DNA of 64,000 nucleotides, taken from NCBI GenBank assembly GCA_047639555.1, contig JBLIOE010000001.1, positions 62,001 through 126,000 on the forward strand. Direction: 5' to 3'. The notes beneath the pieces are model-generated. The model was not told where the DNA came from and made no database searches. It saw only the letters and a list, made by a program, of their open reading frames with translations. Of the stretch, positions 19,061 through 26,515 are shown piece after piece (within the stretch, counting starts at the first letter, position 1; each line of letters begins with the position of its first letter). This DNA is from JAJRXC01 sp047639555. Its GTDB lineage: Bacteria; Actinomycetota; Acidimicrobiia; Acidimicrobiales; Aldehydirespiratoraceae. The translations under genes and the position numbers were made by a program.

Positions 19061-19802
19061 GCGGACGAACTCGGGCCACGCTGCCGGCAACACCATCGGT
19101 GGTGAGCCACGTATCGATCCCGCCATCGGCCTGCTGCCACTTCAGACGAACATCAGTGCCCCGTTCGATCCCGGGACCATGCTCAAGCTCAGCTCGAACC
19201 GGGTGGGTGGCGATGCCCTCGCGATCCATCGCCTCTTCGACGGCCACCCACTGAGCGGCGTTGTTGACGTGAGCGAGAACGTCGAGATCGCCAAAGCGCA
19301 CCGTCCACGGCTCATCGTTGACGTTGTCCGGCCAACGAGACGGAAGCGTGGTGCGGGCGGAGATCTGGCGATCGCCCGCTGACTCGCCCCAGATCGTGAA
19401 GAAGTCGGTTGGAAGCTTCGCGGGGCGGCCGGTCTCGCCATTGACGAACACCCACACCGTTGACGCTTCGATTTTGGCACCGCGATCGCCCCGTATCTCC
19501 GTGCGCCGCTCGGCCCAGCGGGCACCGATGGCGCTGCACCATGTGGTGAGTTCGATCCATTCTTCGAACATCGGCGGCTGGTGAACCTCGAGCATCGTGC
19601 GCCGCACCACCCAATTCATCGGATCGGAAAGCTTGCTGTCGGCCGAGTCGTCGCGGGCGGCATCTTGAAGATGGCGGACGAGCGCGTCAAGGCGACAACG
19701 GCTGGTGGGGTCGACATCGGCGAGGCGAATTCGGCGACCCATCGTGAAGATTCGGCCCGCCTCGGGGCGGGGAGTGATCTCTACAGCTCCGGGTTCAGCC
19801 AT
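19041..19802 (-). CDS. Acyl-ACP thioesterase family protein
   Basis: The 253-residue protein consists of two hotdog domains like bacterial acyl-ACP thioesterases (FatA/FatB related). The first domain has RIRLADVDPTSRCRLDALVRHLQD and the conserved WVVRRT. The second starts with FGDLDVLAHVNNAAQW, containing the D-x-x-x-H-V-N-N active-site pattern. It would release fatty acids from acyl-ACP, or edit acyl-CoA. The start is ATG 19802; the frame upstream does not look coded and contains the leader of the whiB transcript on the other strand. Confidence 0.85.
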   Translation of the reverse strand: MAEPGAVEITPRPEAGRIFTMGRRIRLADVDPTSRCRLDALVRHLQDAARDDSADSKLSDPMNWVVRRTMLEVHQPPMFEEWIELTTWCSAIGARWAERRTEIRGDRGAKIEASTVWVFVNGETGRPAKLPTDFFTIWGESAGDRQISARTTLPSRWPDNVNDEPWTVRFGDLDVLAHVNNAAQWVAVEEAMDREGIATHPVRAELEHGPGIERGTDVRLKWQQADGGIDTWLTTDGVAGSVARVRPLTPLAN

Positions 19803-19867
19803 GTCGCGAACGGTATCTCTTGTGCCCCAGAACCGCCGTATCGCACCGAAAACGGCAGGTTCTGGGG

Positions 19868-19914
19868 AAATCTCATTTAATTCAGTTGACGTTCGTGGCG
19901 AAACCCGCGACCGT
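19868..19914 (+). promoter_or_regulatory. Candidate promoter of the whiB leader: A/T-rich box and -35 TTGACG
   Basis: An A/T-rich stretch (19868-19885) unusual for this genome directly abuts TTGACG (19886-19891). A weak -10, GACCGT, lies 17 bases further (909-914; only A2 and T6 match TAnnnT). WhiB7 proteins are known to bind A/T-rich DNA just upstream of the -35 box of their own promoter, so this layout is what autoregulation would need. The start site is inferred, not seen. Confidence 0.4.
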
Positions 19915-19953
19915 GTCCCCTGTCGGAACGTCCGGCCGCGACCAGGAGTCGAC

Positions 19954-20112
19954 ATGAACAACTTCATGTGCAATGAGCATCACACCGGCCTCAACGCCGC
20001 CGCTGCTCATGCGCGCGTCGATGTGCGCGCGGCTCTCACCATTTCGACCTCGTGGGCTTTTGCCACGAAGCCGTATGGCAACCAGCGGCCCTCCGGCGCT
20101 TCTCCTGGGTGA
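19954..20112 (+). CDS. Small leader ORF (52 codons) upstream of whiB
   Basis: ATG at 19954 has AGGAG with a 5-base spacer, which is as good as any ribosome site in the window. The peptide of 52 residues (MNNFMCNEHHTG... to ...GASPG) shows no signal peptide or known domain. Its TGA lies inside the hairpin GGGTGAC/GTCACCC (20107-20126), and a rho-independent terminator follows before whiB. This is the arrangement of the known whiB7 uORF attenuators, where stalled translation of the uORF lets transcription read through. Whether the peptide itself matters is unknown. Confidence 0.5.
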   Translation: MNNFMCNEHHTGLNAAAAHARVDVRAALTISTSWAFATKPYGNQRPSGASPG

Positions 20113-20126
20113 CACCAACGTCACCC
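20107..20126 (+). promoter_or_regulatory. Hairpin across the leader ORF stop codon
   Basis: GGGTGAC (20107-20113) and GTCACCC (20120-20126) form a perfect 7-bp stem with loop ACCAAC. The leader ORF stop is inside the left arm, so a ribosome at the end of the ORF would melt it. Confidence 0.55.
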
Positions 20127-20150
20127 GCTACACGGGAGAATGCAATGAGG

Positions 20151-20181
20151 CCGCCGGAAATCCGGCGGTCTTTCTGCTTTT
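20151..20181 (+). terminator. Rho-independent terminator in the whiB leader
   Basis: CCGCCGGA (20151-20158), loop AA, TCCGGCGG (20161-20168), then TCTTTCTGCTTTT. It is a strong terminator placed between the leader ORF and the whiB start at 20270, on the same strand, so it must be bypassed for whiB to be made from the upstream promoter. Confidence 0.8.
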
Positions 20182-20269
20182 CGGGCGCAAGCCATAGAAC
20201 CGCTCCACCGCAACACCAGACCCAACCAACTACTCATATTCACAAACCAACAGCGAAGGAGACGAGGTC

Positions 20270-20656
20270 ATGGGACTCCTCGTCAGCACACTCACCGACA
20301 CACGAGCCGAGGCTCAGATGGACACGTTCACACATTCGACGGATTGGGAGGCCTATGCGGCCTGCCGCGCCGTCGAGAACGCGGCCGATCTGTTCTTCAG
20401 CGAGGACATCGGGGAGATCGCCGCCGCGAAGCGCGTCTGTGCAGAGTGCCCGGTGCTGGCCCAATGCCTCGAGGGAGCGCTCGATCGGCGTGAGCCGGTC
20501 GGGGTCTGGGGCGGGCAACTGTTCATGAACGGCAAGATGCTCGCCATCAAGCGTCGTCGGGGCCGGCCGCCCAAGGTGGCTCGTCCAGAGGACCAGATGC
20601 CGGTCATTGCGGTCCCCGCCCACCTCATGGCGCAGGCAGAACGCTTGACGGCGTAG
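20270..20656 (+). CDS. WhiB-family Fe-S transcription factor with AT-hook tail (WhiB7-like)
   Basis: WhiB proteins hold a [4Fe-4S] cluster and bind the sigma factor to activate or repress promoters. The four cluster cysteines are Cys32, Cys57, Cys60 and Cys66, followed by the turn GVWGG (78-82). The tail has KRRRGRPPK, an AT-hook of the type that defines WhiB7, the regulator of intrinsic antibiotic resistance. The region EPVGVWGG...KRRRGRP resembles WhiB7 along its length. AAGGAG lies 9 bases ahead of ATG 20270; Met17 is an alternative start. The long upstream leader supports attenuation control. Confidence 0.9.
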   Translation: MGLLVSTLTDTRAEAQMDTFTHSTDWEAYAACRAVENAADLFFSEDIGEIAAAKRVCAECPVLAQCLEGALDRREPVGVWGGQLFMNGKMLAIKRRRGRPPKVARPEDQMPVIAVPAHLMAQAERLTA

Positions 20657-20706
20657 GCGGCAACAGATGATTCCGGCGTGGTGCTGGAGTAGATGATTTC
20701 CCGGGC

Positions 20707-20739
20707 CCGGGCAACGGCTTATGCGAGCCCCGGCCTTTT
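20707..20739 (+). terminator. Probable terminator after whiB
   Basis: CCGGGC (20707-20712) can pair with GCC(C)CGG (20727-20733) around a 14-base loop, followed by CCTTTT. The stem has one bulged C, so it is weaker than the leader terminator. The rest of the gap between whiB and 20872 holds nothing else recognisable. Confidence 0.5.
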
Positions 20740-20871
20740 CATCGAAATGGCACCGCGCCGGGAACGACTGGTGATCAACGGTCGTTGGAAGCACAACGGC
20801 GATCGGCGGGTTTCCCCGCTGACCGCTTCTGCTCGGCCGATGCCGGGTAGCGTTTTCGTGGAGCTTCCAAG

Positions 20872-21423
20872 ATGCCTTTCCCTCGTATAGCTAGTGTGAT
20901 CATCGCCCTCGCCTTGCTTGGCGCCGCGTGTGGAAACGACACGACCACCGAGCCAGCCACCACCGCCGATGTCACGACCCCTTCCTCAGAAGCTCCTTCG
21001 TCGGACACTCCTTCATCAGACAATGTCTTCGGGATCGCGTACGAAACCTTCGAGGGCGAACCCGCTCGCCTCGATGACCATCTCGGTACCCCTTTGGTGA
21101 TCAACTTCTTCGCTCAGTGGTGTGTGAATTGCGTGCAAGAGATGCCCGATTTCCAGGACGTCTCGCAGGAGTTCGCGGGCGAGGTCGACTTCGTCGGCTT
21201 GTCGATCGACAAGGGGGCAGCCGAGGCGCTCGAGTTGATCGACGCAACCGGCGTCACCTACCCCACGGGCTGGGATCCAACCGAGGAGATCTACGCTCAC
21301 TTTCGCGGCCTTTCGATGCCCACCACGGTGTTTGTTGACGCCGACGGCCAGATCCGACGGGTTTGGTCGGGGGCGCTCGATGCTGATGCGCTGCGCGACA
21401 AGATCAATGAGGAGATTCTGTAA
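20872..21423 (+). CDS. TlpA/ResA-like thioredoxin-fold lipoprotein
   Basis: An extracytoplasmic thiol-disulfide reductase of 183 residues. The signal peptide ends in the lipobox LLGAAC (Cys20), followed by a Thr/Ser/Glu-rich linker. The thioredoxin domain has the active site WCVNC (Cys84, Cys87) and the cis-Pro loop SMPTT. Such proteins reduce apocytochrome c or other disulfides outside the membrane. The stop overlaps the start of the ccdA-like gene in TAATG, so the electron donor and acceptor are made together, fitting a genome with a caa3 oxidase. Confidence 0.9.
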   Translation: MPFPRIASVIIALALLGAACGNDTTTEPATTADVTTPSSEAPSSDTPSSDNVFGIAYETFEGEPARLDDHLGTPLVINFFAQWCVNCVQEMPDFQDVSQEFAGEVDFVGLSIDKGAAEALELIDATGVTYPTGWDPTEEIYAHFRGLSMPTTVFVDADGQIRRVWSGALDADALRDKINEEIL

Positions 21424-22541
21424 TGGGCGAGTTTGCATGGCCGTTTGGCCTCGGACTGCTGGCCGCGTTCAACCCGTGTGGATTCGCGATGTTGCCGGCG
21501 TACCTCTCGTACTTCTTAGGGATCGAGAGTAAGCAACACGATCAGAGCCGGCTCACCACGGTGATCCGCGGTCTCGTGGTCGGCGGGGTGATGACACTCG
21601 GTTTCGTCGCCGTGTTTGGTTCGTTCGGCATTCTGATCGGCACGGTGCTCGAGTCAGGTTCAGTGCTTGAGTACGTGCCCTACGCCATCATCGTGGTTGG
21701 TGTCTTGATGATCCCGATGGGCGTGGCGATGTTGATGGGCAAAGACGTCGTCTTACGCCTTCCCAAAGTGAACAAGGGCACCGGCAGCCGCGATCTCGGC
21801 TCGGTCTTCATGTTCGGTGTCAGCTACGCCGTGGTTTCGCTGTCGTGCACCGTGGGCATCTTCGTACTGAACATCAGCGACTCGTTTACGAAGGACGGGT
21901 TCGCGAAAGGCAGCGGCAACTTCCTCGCCTATGCGATCGGCATGGGGCTGGTAATCACGTTTCTCACGATGAGCCTCGCCTTGGCCAAGTCCAACGTGGC
22001 CGTGAGCATGCGCAAGGTTCTGCCCTACATCGGACGGGTCTCCGGCGGCCTCCTCGTGCTCGCCGGCGTCTACATGATCGACTTCGGGATCTGGGATTAT
22101 CGAGTGCTGATCGCGAACGACTTCACCGCCGGCAATCTGCTGGTCGACCAGGTTGACGAGTTCCAGGTGGCCACCACTAACTGGATCGCAACAACCACCA
22201 CCGAACGCATCGGGCTGCTTTCTCTCTTGGGCATTCTCGGCGCCCTGTTGGTGGCGTGGCGCGATGACGTCACCGATCAGGCAAAGCGGCTTGGTGTCAC
22301 CCTTGCCTACGTCACCACATTGATTGCGGTTGAGATCTACAACAGCGGCGATTTCATTCTGTTGCCGCTCGCCCGGTTCGTCTTCGGCTGGCCGCTACGG
22401 GTTGCCCACTGGTTCACCGACCCGCTTCGTTACGGCGTGCCGCTGGAGATCCTCTTCATCGCCCTTGTCGGTTCGATCGCGGTGCGGCGCGTGATTCGGT
22501 ATCGTCCGCAGCATGCTCCGGGAGTTGTTAGCGCGGCCTGA
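21423..22541 (+). CDS. ccdA: CcdA-type membrane thiol-electron transporter with C-terminal extension
   Basis: CcdA carries electrons from cytoplasmic thioredoxin across the membrane to a TlpA-like partner. The CcdA core of six membrane helices fills the first 225 residues, with the redox cysteines in FNPCGFAMLPAYLSYF and VSLSCTVG. A further 145 residues, absent from ordinary CcdA proteins of about 240 residues, add roughly three hydrophobic segments including VEIYNSGDF. The role of the extension is unknown. It overlaps the TlpA-like gene upstream and the gene at 22513 downstream. Confidence 0.87.
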   Translation: MGEFAWPFGLGLLAAFNPCGFAMLPAYLSYFLGIESKQHDQSRLTTVIRGLVVGGVMTLGFVAVFGSFGILIGTVLESGSVLEYVPYAIIVVGVLMIPMGVAMLMGKDVVLRLPKVNKGTGSRDLGSVFMFGVSYAVVSLSCTVGIFVLNISDSFTKDGFAKGSGNFLAYAIGMGLVITFLTMSLALAKSNVAVSMRKVLPYIGRVSGGLLVLAGVYMIDFGIWDYRVLIANDFTAGNLLVDQVDEFQVATTNWIATTTTERIGLLSLLGILGALLVAWRDDVTDQAKRLGVTLAYVTTLIAVEIYNSGDFILLPLARFVFGWPLRVAHWFTDPLRYGVPLEILFIALVGSIAVRRVIRYRPQHAPGVVSAA

Positions 22542-23130
22542 GGTCACCGAGATCTGCGAACTTCGCAGTTCTTTCGGGATCATGGCGTTTCATGGCGGCA
22601 ACCTTGAACGCTGCACCGATGTCATCGCCACCGAGGTGGCGGAACGCACCGGAAGCTCGCTCTACGCCGTGGTGCAGGCACCGCCCCTGCGGGAACACAT
22701 TCCGTCGACCGCGTTTGATCCCGCCCATTCCCTCGCCCTCGCAAGCTTCATCGACCATGTCGATGTTGTCATCGCAATCCATGGCTACGGCCGCAAGGAT
22801 CGATTCTGGGACCTCCTCCTCGGTGGTCGCAACCGTGAACTTGCGGGCCACATCGGCACCCATCTTCGGGGCGGCATCGACGAACGGTTCGGCATCATCG
22901 ACAACGTGGACGAGATTCCCGCCGGGCTCCGAGGGCAACATCCCGACAATCCGGTGAACCTGCCGACCGGCGCGGGCGTCCAGATCGAGCTTCCGCCTAC
23001 CACTCGTTGGAATCGCGAAGAGGCGGAGTGGTCCGACTGGTTGGGCACCGGACGAGCACCACAGGTCGACCAATTGATCGGCGTGCTCAGCGAGGCCGTA
23101 TTGAGCTGGTCGACCAACTCGCCCGATTAG
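22513..23130 (+). CDS. Poly-gamma-glutamate hydrolase family protein
   Basis: 205 residues with the PF05908-type pattern seen in phage gamma-PGA hydrolases: FGIMAFHGGNLERCTD (a zinc-binding HGG...E element), FDPAHSLALASF and VVIAIHGYGR. The family is a zinc carboxypeptidase-like hydrolase of poly-gamma-glutamate; chromosomal copies in actinobacteria have no known substrate. The ATG lies 29 bases inside the end of the ccdA-like gene. The stop overlaps the stop of the convergent lipoprotein gene in TTAG. Confidence 0.75.
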   Translation: MLRELLARPEVTEICELRSSFGIMAFHGGNLERCTDVIATEVAERTGSSLYAVVQAPPLREHIPSTAFDPAHSLALASFIDHVDVVIAIHGYGRKDRFWDLLLGGRNRELAGHIGTHLRGGIDERFGIIDNVDEIPAGLRGQHPDNPVNLPTGAGVQIELPPTTRWNREEAEWSDWLGTGRAPQVDQLIGVLSEAVLSWSTNSPD

Positions 23131-23453
23131 GGCGACGCCGCCTCAATCTCCGCCAGCACGGACTCGAGCGCGGCCATCGAAGCGGCCCGATCGTCTCTGG
23201 CGCCGAGAATCGCCTCGGTGATCCGAGTGGTCCACTCGGGTTGGATCACGGCGTCAGTTCCGATCAGTTCGACCATTGCAAAGAACGGTCGACAGATTGC
23301 GATCCGGAATTCCGGATCGTCGGGGAAGGCTTGTCCCTGACCACAGTCGTCTGGGTCGACGACGACGACGTCACCCGATGGGTCGGCGTCGTCGCTGCAG
23401 CTTGCGCCGAAGAGAGCGAAGACAAGGAGAAGGGGAAGCAGCTTGGTGGTCAT
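23127..23453 (-). CDS. Small putative lipoprotein
   Basis: 108 residues: a lipoprotein signal peptide ending in LFGASC (Cys19), an Asp-rich linker, then a compact domain of about 70 residues with two further cysteines (DDCGQ and IAICRP) that may form a disulfide. No family is recognised. It lies 40 bases below pdxH on the same strand and overlaps the convergent gene by 4 bases. Confidence 0.65.
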   Translation of the reverse strand: MTTKLLPLLLVFALFGASCSDDADPSGDVVVVDPDDCGQGQAFPDDPEFRIAICRPFFAMVELIGTDAVIQPEWTTRITEAILGARDDRAASMAALESVLAEIEAASP

Positions 23454-23493
23454 GGTTGGTCCTTCGGTTCCGGCGGGGCGGACATGAGCGACC

Positions 23494-24126
23494 TCACGGA
23501 GCGAGACGTTCGATCAGCCACCGGTCAGCCAATCGCCGATAACGAAGTCGGTCATGCAGTCGATTGGGTCTCCCCTGCCAGAACTCCACAGAACGCGGCC
23601 GTATGAGATAACCACCCCAGTGCGGCGGGCGAGGAATCTCGGCCGGGAAGCGGGCCTCAGTCGCGGCTTGCGCCGATTCCAACTCGCCGCGATCGGCGAG
23701 AACATCGGACTGTGCGCTGGCCCAGGCACCGATCTGTGCCCCTCGGGGTCGCGAGGCGAAGTAGGCGTCGGATTCATTGTCGGGAAGATGTTCGACATCA
23801 CCAACCACTCGAATCTGTCGCTCGATCTCGCGCCAGACAAAGGTGAGCGCGGCACGGCGGTTCGACTCGATCGCCGCGCCTTTCGCCGAGTTTCGGTTGG
23901 TGTGGAAGACAAAGCCGCGCTCGTCGGCGCCCTTCACGAGAACCGCCCGCGAACTCGGCCAGCCGTCGGCATCAACGGTGGCTACCGTCGCCAGGTTTGC
24001 GTCGAATGGGTTTGTCTTGGCCCACGACGTGAACCAGTCTTCAAACTGCTCCATTGGGGTGGGCGCAAGGTCCGACTCGTCGAGTCCGGCGAGGCCGTAC
24101 TGTTCGCGCATCGCTGCGAGGTCCAT
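23494..24126 (-). CDS. pdxH: Pyridoxamine 5'-phosphate oxidase
   Basis: FMN-dependent oxidase that converts pyridoxine or pyridoxamine 5'-phosphate to PLP, the last step of the salvage route. The full PdxH pattern is present: an N-terminal helix with LDESDLAPTPMEQFEDW, the FMN loop SSRAVLVKG and FVFHTNRNSAKG, and the C-terminal WGGYLIRPRSVEFWQGRPNRLHDR. The length of 210 residues is normal. PLP supplies enzymes such as the dehydratase at 6148. Divergent from the crcB pair. Confidence 0.96.
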   Translation of the reverse strand: MDLAAMREQYGLAGLDESDLAPTPMEQFEDWFTSWAKTNPFDANLATVATVDADGWPSSRAVLVKGADERGFVFHTNRNSAKGAAIESNRRAALTFVWREIERQIRVVGDVEHLPDNESDAYFASRPRGAQIGAWASAQSDVLADRGELESAQAATEARFPAEIPRPPHWGGYLIRPRSVEFWQGRPNRLHDRLRYRRLADRWLIERLAP

Positions 24127-24148
24127 GCCCGCAGCCTACGGTGCGGCC

Positions 24149-24523
24149 GTGGTTGTACCGAAGCCATTCGCCGTCGTGGCTGGCGGAATCACAGGTGCGG
24201 CCGGTCGCTGGCTCGTGTTCTCGTTCATCGATCGGCCGACGGTCGCGCTTGTCATCGTGAACACGGTTGGGTGCGTCGTTCTCGGTGCCGTCGCGCTCAG
24301 TGCGTGGCGAGACCGCGGTGAGTACAGCCTGTGGCTTGGTGTGGGTTTCTGCGGCGCCTTCACGACCTTCTCGACCTTCTCAGTTGCCATCGCCGAGCGG
24401 ATGGACGATGGCCAATGGCTGTCGGCCGGTGGCGTGCTCACCTCCGGGCTGGCGCTCGGCATCGGTGCCATGTTCGTCGGACGGATGATCGGTCGCGCGA
24501 CCGCCGGGATTCAAGCACAGTGA
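24149..24523 (+). CDS. crcB: Fluoride channel subunit CrcB/Fluc, first copy
   Basis: Fluc channels export fluoride as dimers with opposite membrane orientation. This 124-residue copy has four membrane helices, the Asn-bearing motif VNTVGCVVLG and the pore motif GAFTTFSTFS. The only in-frame start that leaves a full helix 1 is GTG 24149. Its TGA overlaps the GTG of the second copy (GTGA), so the two subunits are coupled, as in known heterodimeric Fluc pairs. Confidence 0.9.
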   Translation: MVVPKPFAVVAGGITGAAGRWLVFSFIDRPTVALVIVNTVGCVVLGAVALSAWRDRGEYSLWLGVGFCGAFTTFSTFSVAIAERMDDGQWLSAGGVLTSGLALGIGAMFVGRMIGRATAGIQAQ

Positions 24524-24840
24524 TCATCGTTGCGTTCGGTCTTACTGCGGCCGCGGGCACGCTGCTTCGATGGCAGGCTGCCGCCAGCCTGGGCCGAGCG
24601 GCAGGAACCGCCGCGGTAAATCTTGTCGGCTCGTTCTTACTCGGAATTGCGATCGGTGCTGACGGAACTGCGGCCACCGTGATTCACGTCGCCGCCCTTG
24701 GTTCGCTCACTACCTTCTCGGCGATGGTCCTCGAGATTGTTGATGTCTACGACGAGGCGCCGAGTCGAGCATGGGCCTATGCGGCCACGAGCATCATCGG
24801 TGGCGTGACCGCCGCCTGGCTCGGCCTCCAACTCGCATAG
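24520..24840 (+). CDS. crcB: Fluoride channel subunit CrcB/Fluc, second copy
   Basis: The 106-residue partner has four membrane helices, VNLVGSFLLG, and the shorter pore motif GSLTTFSAMVLE. The different charge pattern of its loops suggests the opposite orientation to the first copy, so the pair would form the antiparallel dimer that a single dual-topology protein forms elsewhere. I looked for a fluoride riboswitch ahead of the first copy and did not find one. Confidence 0.88.
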   Translation: MIIVAFGLTAAAGTLLRWQAAASLGRAAGTAAVNLVGSFLLGIAIGADGTAATVIHVAALGSLTTFSAMVLEIVDVYDEAPSRAWAYAATSIIGGVTAAWLGLQLA

Positions 24841-24915
24841 TCAGACCCCCACAATGCTCTCGGTGGCGGCGCTCCTTCCGGACGCACCCGCCCGCTAGCT
24901 CTCGGTCGCGCCCGA

Positions 24916-25137
24916 CTACCGAGCCACACACCAGGTATCGGCGCCGGGAGCGAGAACTCGGTCGACCTCGGTCGGAAAGAGCAACATGTTCAGGAGGATG
25001 AGAACGTCGACGCTGCGATCGGCGAGCGGGAGGTGGCTTGCGTCGCCACGGGTCCACGGCGCGAAGCCAGGACAAGCCTCGGCCAACGTTCCTGCGAAGG
25101 GCCGGACCGGATCGAGGTGATGGACGATGCCAACCGT
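24916..25137 (-). pseudogene. Remnant of a class I SAM-dependent methyltransferase
   Basis: Directly after the serS stop, an open frame of about 70 codons reads ...GDASHLPLADRSVDVLILLN followed by MLLFPTEVDRVLAPG, ending in TAG at 24916-24918. This is the middle of a Rossmann methyltransferase (acidic motif II, motif III and the post-III RVLxPG). The SAM-binding glycine motif I and everything before it are missing, and no start codon with a ribosome site is present. It is best read as a truncated relic left when serS became its neighbour. Confidence 0.55.
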
Positions 25138-25139
25138 CG

Positions 25140-26429
25140 CTACACGGGGGCGGGAATCTCGGTCATGTCACCGAGGTAGGGCAGAAGCACCTCGGGCATA
25201 CGGACCGAGCCGTCGGGCTGACGGTACGTCTCGATGATGGCCGCCCAGACGCGAGGCACGGCGAGACCAGAGCCGTTGAGGCTGTGGACAAACTCGGTGC
25301 CCTTACCTTCAGTCGGCCGGAAACGAACGTTGGCGCGGCGGGCCTGATAGTCGGTGCACCAGGAAACCGAGCTGACTTCAAGCCAGCGATCGGCGCCGGG
25401 AGCAAAGACTTCGATGTCGTAGGTGCGGGCGCCGGCCCCGCTGATGTCGCCACACGCGAGGTCGAGCACACGATGAGCGAGACCGAGATCGGCAATGGCG
25501 CTCTCGGCTCGGCCGAGAATCTCCATGTGCATGGCTTGGGCCTGGTCGGGCGTGCAGAAGGAATAGAGCTCAACCTTGTCGAACTCGTGCACCCGAAGCA
25601 GCCCGCGGGTGTCGCGGCCAGCCGAGCCGGCCTCGCGACGGAAGCAGGAAGTGTGGGCCATAAGGCGGAGAGGCAGGTCCGCCTCGTCGAGAATTTCGCC
25701 AGCCACCATGGAGGTGAGCGGCACTTCGGCGGTGGGGATCGCCCAGAGATCGTCGCGTTCGAGGTGGTAGGCGTCGTCGGAGAACTTGGGCAGGTGGCCC
25801 GTGCCGATCATGGTTTCGGTCTTGACGACCGTGGGCGGACGCACCTCTTCGAAGGCATCACGATTGCGGTCGAGACCGTAGTTGATGAGGGCGCGCAGGA
25901 GGCGTGCTCCGGCGCCGCGATACATGACGAACATGGAGCCCGACATACGGACAGCGCGGTCGACATCGAGGATGCCGAGCTGCTCGGCGACCTCCCAGTG
26001 CGGCACCTTCTGATGATCGCCATAGCTGCCCGGGTGGAAGTTGGTGACCCGCACTTCAACGTTGTCGTCTTCGGTGAGCCCGTCGGGCGCTTCCGGTGAC
26101 GGCAGGTTAGAGACGGTGAGCAGCAGGGAGCGGATGCGGGCCTGCAGCTCGTCGGCCTCTTCGCTAATGGCCTTCTCGCGCTCGCCCAGATCGCGGCTCT
26201 TGGTCTGCAGCTCGGTGGCTTCGTCGCCCTTGCCCTCTTTGTGGAGGGCACCGACCTGCTTGGAGATTTGCTTCACCTCGGCCCGAATGTCGTCGCGTTC
26301 GGTGCCGATGGAGCGCATGCGGGTGTCGAGCACCAGCACTTCGTCGATCGTCGACGAGGACTCGCCACGACGCGCGATGGCCGCTTTCACAGCCTCCGGA
26401 TCATTGCGAATCAGCTTGATATCGAGCAT
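25140..26429 (-). CDS. serS: Seryl-tRNA synthetase
   Basis: Class II synthetase that charges tRNA-Ser (and tRNA-Sec). The N-terminal coiled-coil arm that grips the long variable arm spans about residues 30-100. Motif 2 is SCFRREAGSAGRDTRGLLRVHEF and motif 3 is GSGLAVPRVWAAIIE. The length of 429 residues is standard. Confidence 0.97.
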   Translation of the reverse strand: MLDIKLIRNDPEAVKAAIARRGESSSTIDEVLVLDTRMRSIGTERDDIRAEVKQISKQVGALHKEGKGDEATELQTKSRDLGEREKAISEEADELQARIRSLLLTVSNLPSPEAPDGLTEDDNVEVRVTNFHPGSYGDHQKVPHWEVAEQLGILDVDRAVRMSGSMFVMYRGAGARLLRALINYGLDRNRDAFEEVRPPTVVKTETMIGTGHLPKFSDDAYHLERDDLWAIPTAEVPLTSMVAGEILDEADLPLRLMAHTSCFRREAGSAGRDTRGLLRVHEFDKVELYSFCTPDQAQAMHMEILGRAESAIADLGLAHRVLDLACGDISGAGARTYDIEVFAPGADRWLEVSSVSWCTDYQARRANVRFRPTEGKGTEFVHSLNGSGLAVPRVWAAIIETYRQPDGSVRMPEVLLPYLGDMTEIPAPV

Positions 26430-26467
26430 GACCTTGACGGTACCCGTTCAGGGGCCGCGCCCCCGGC

Positions 26468-26515
26468 AAATTGAGGCGTGCAGGCCACAGTTCTGCGGCC
26501 AACGCATCTCAATTT
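26468..26515 (-). terminator. Hairpin at the end of the oxidase operon
   Basis: AAATTGAG (26468-26475) pairs with CTCAATTT (26508-26515), with further GCGT/ACGC and GGCC/GGCC pairing inside. The stop of the ctaG-like gene lies in the outer stem. There is no T run after it on the minus strand, so it may stabilise the 3' end instead of terminating by itself. Confidence 0.5.

Noticed and set aside
24050..24148. Searched for a fluoride (crcB) riboswitch ahead of the channel genes
   Set aside because: No GGNGAUGG-type core is visible and most of the region is pdxH coding sequence.
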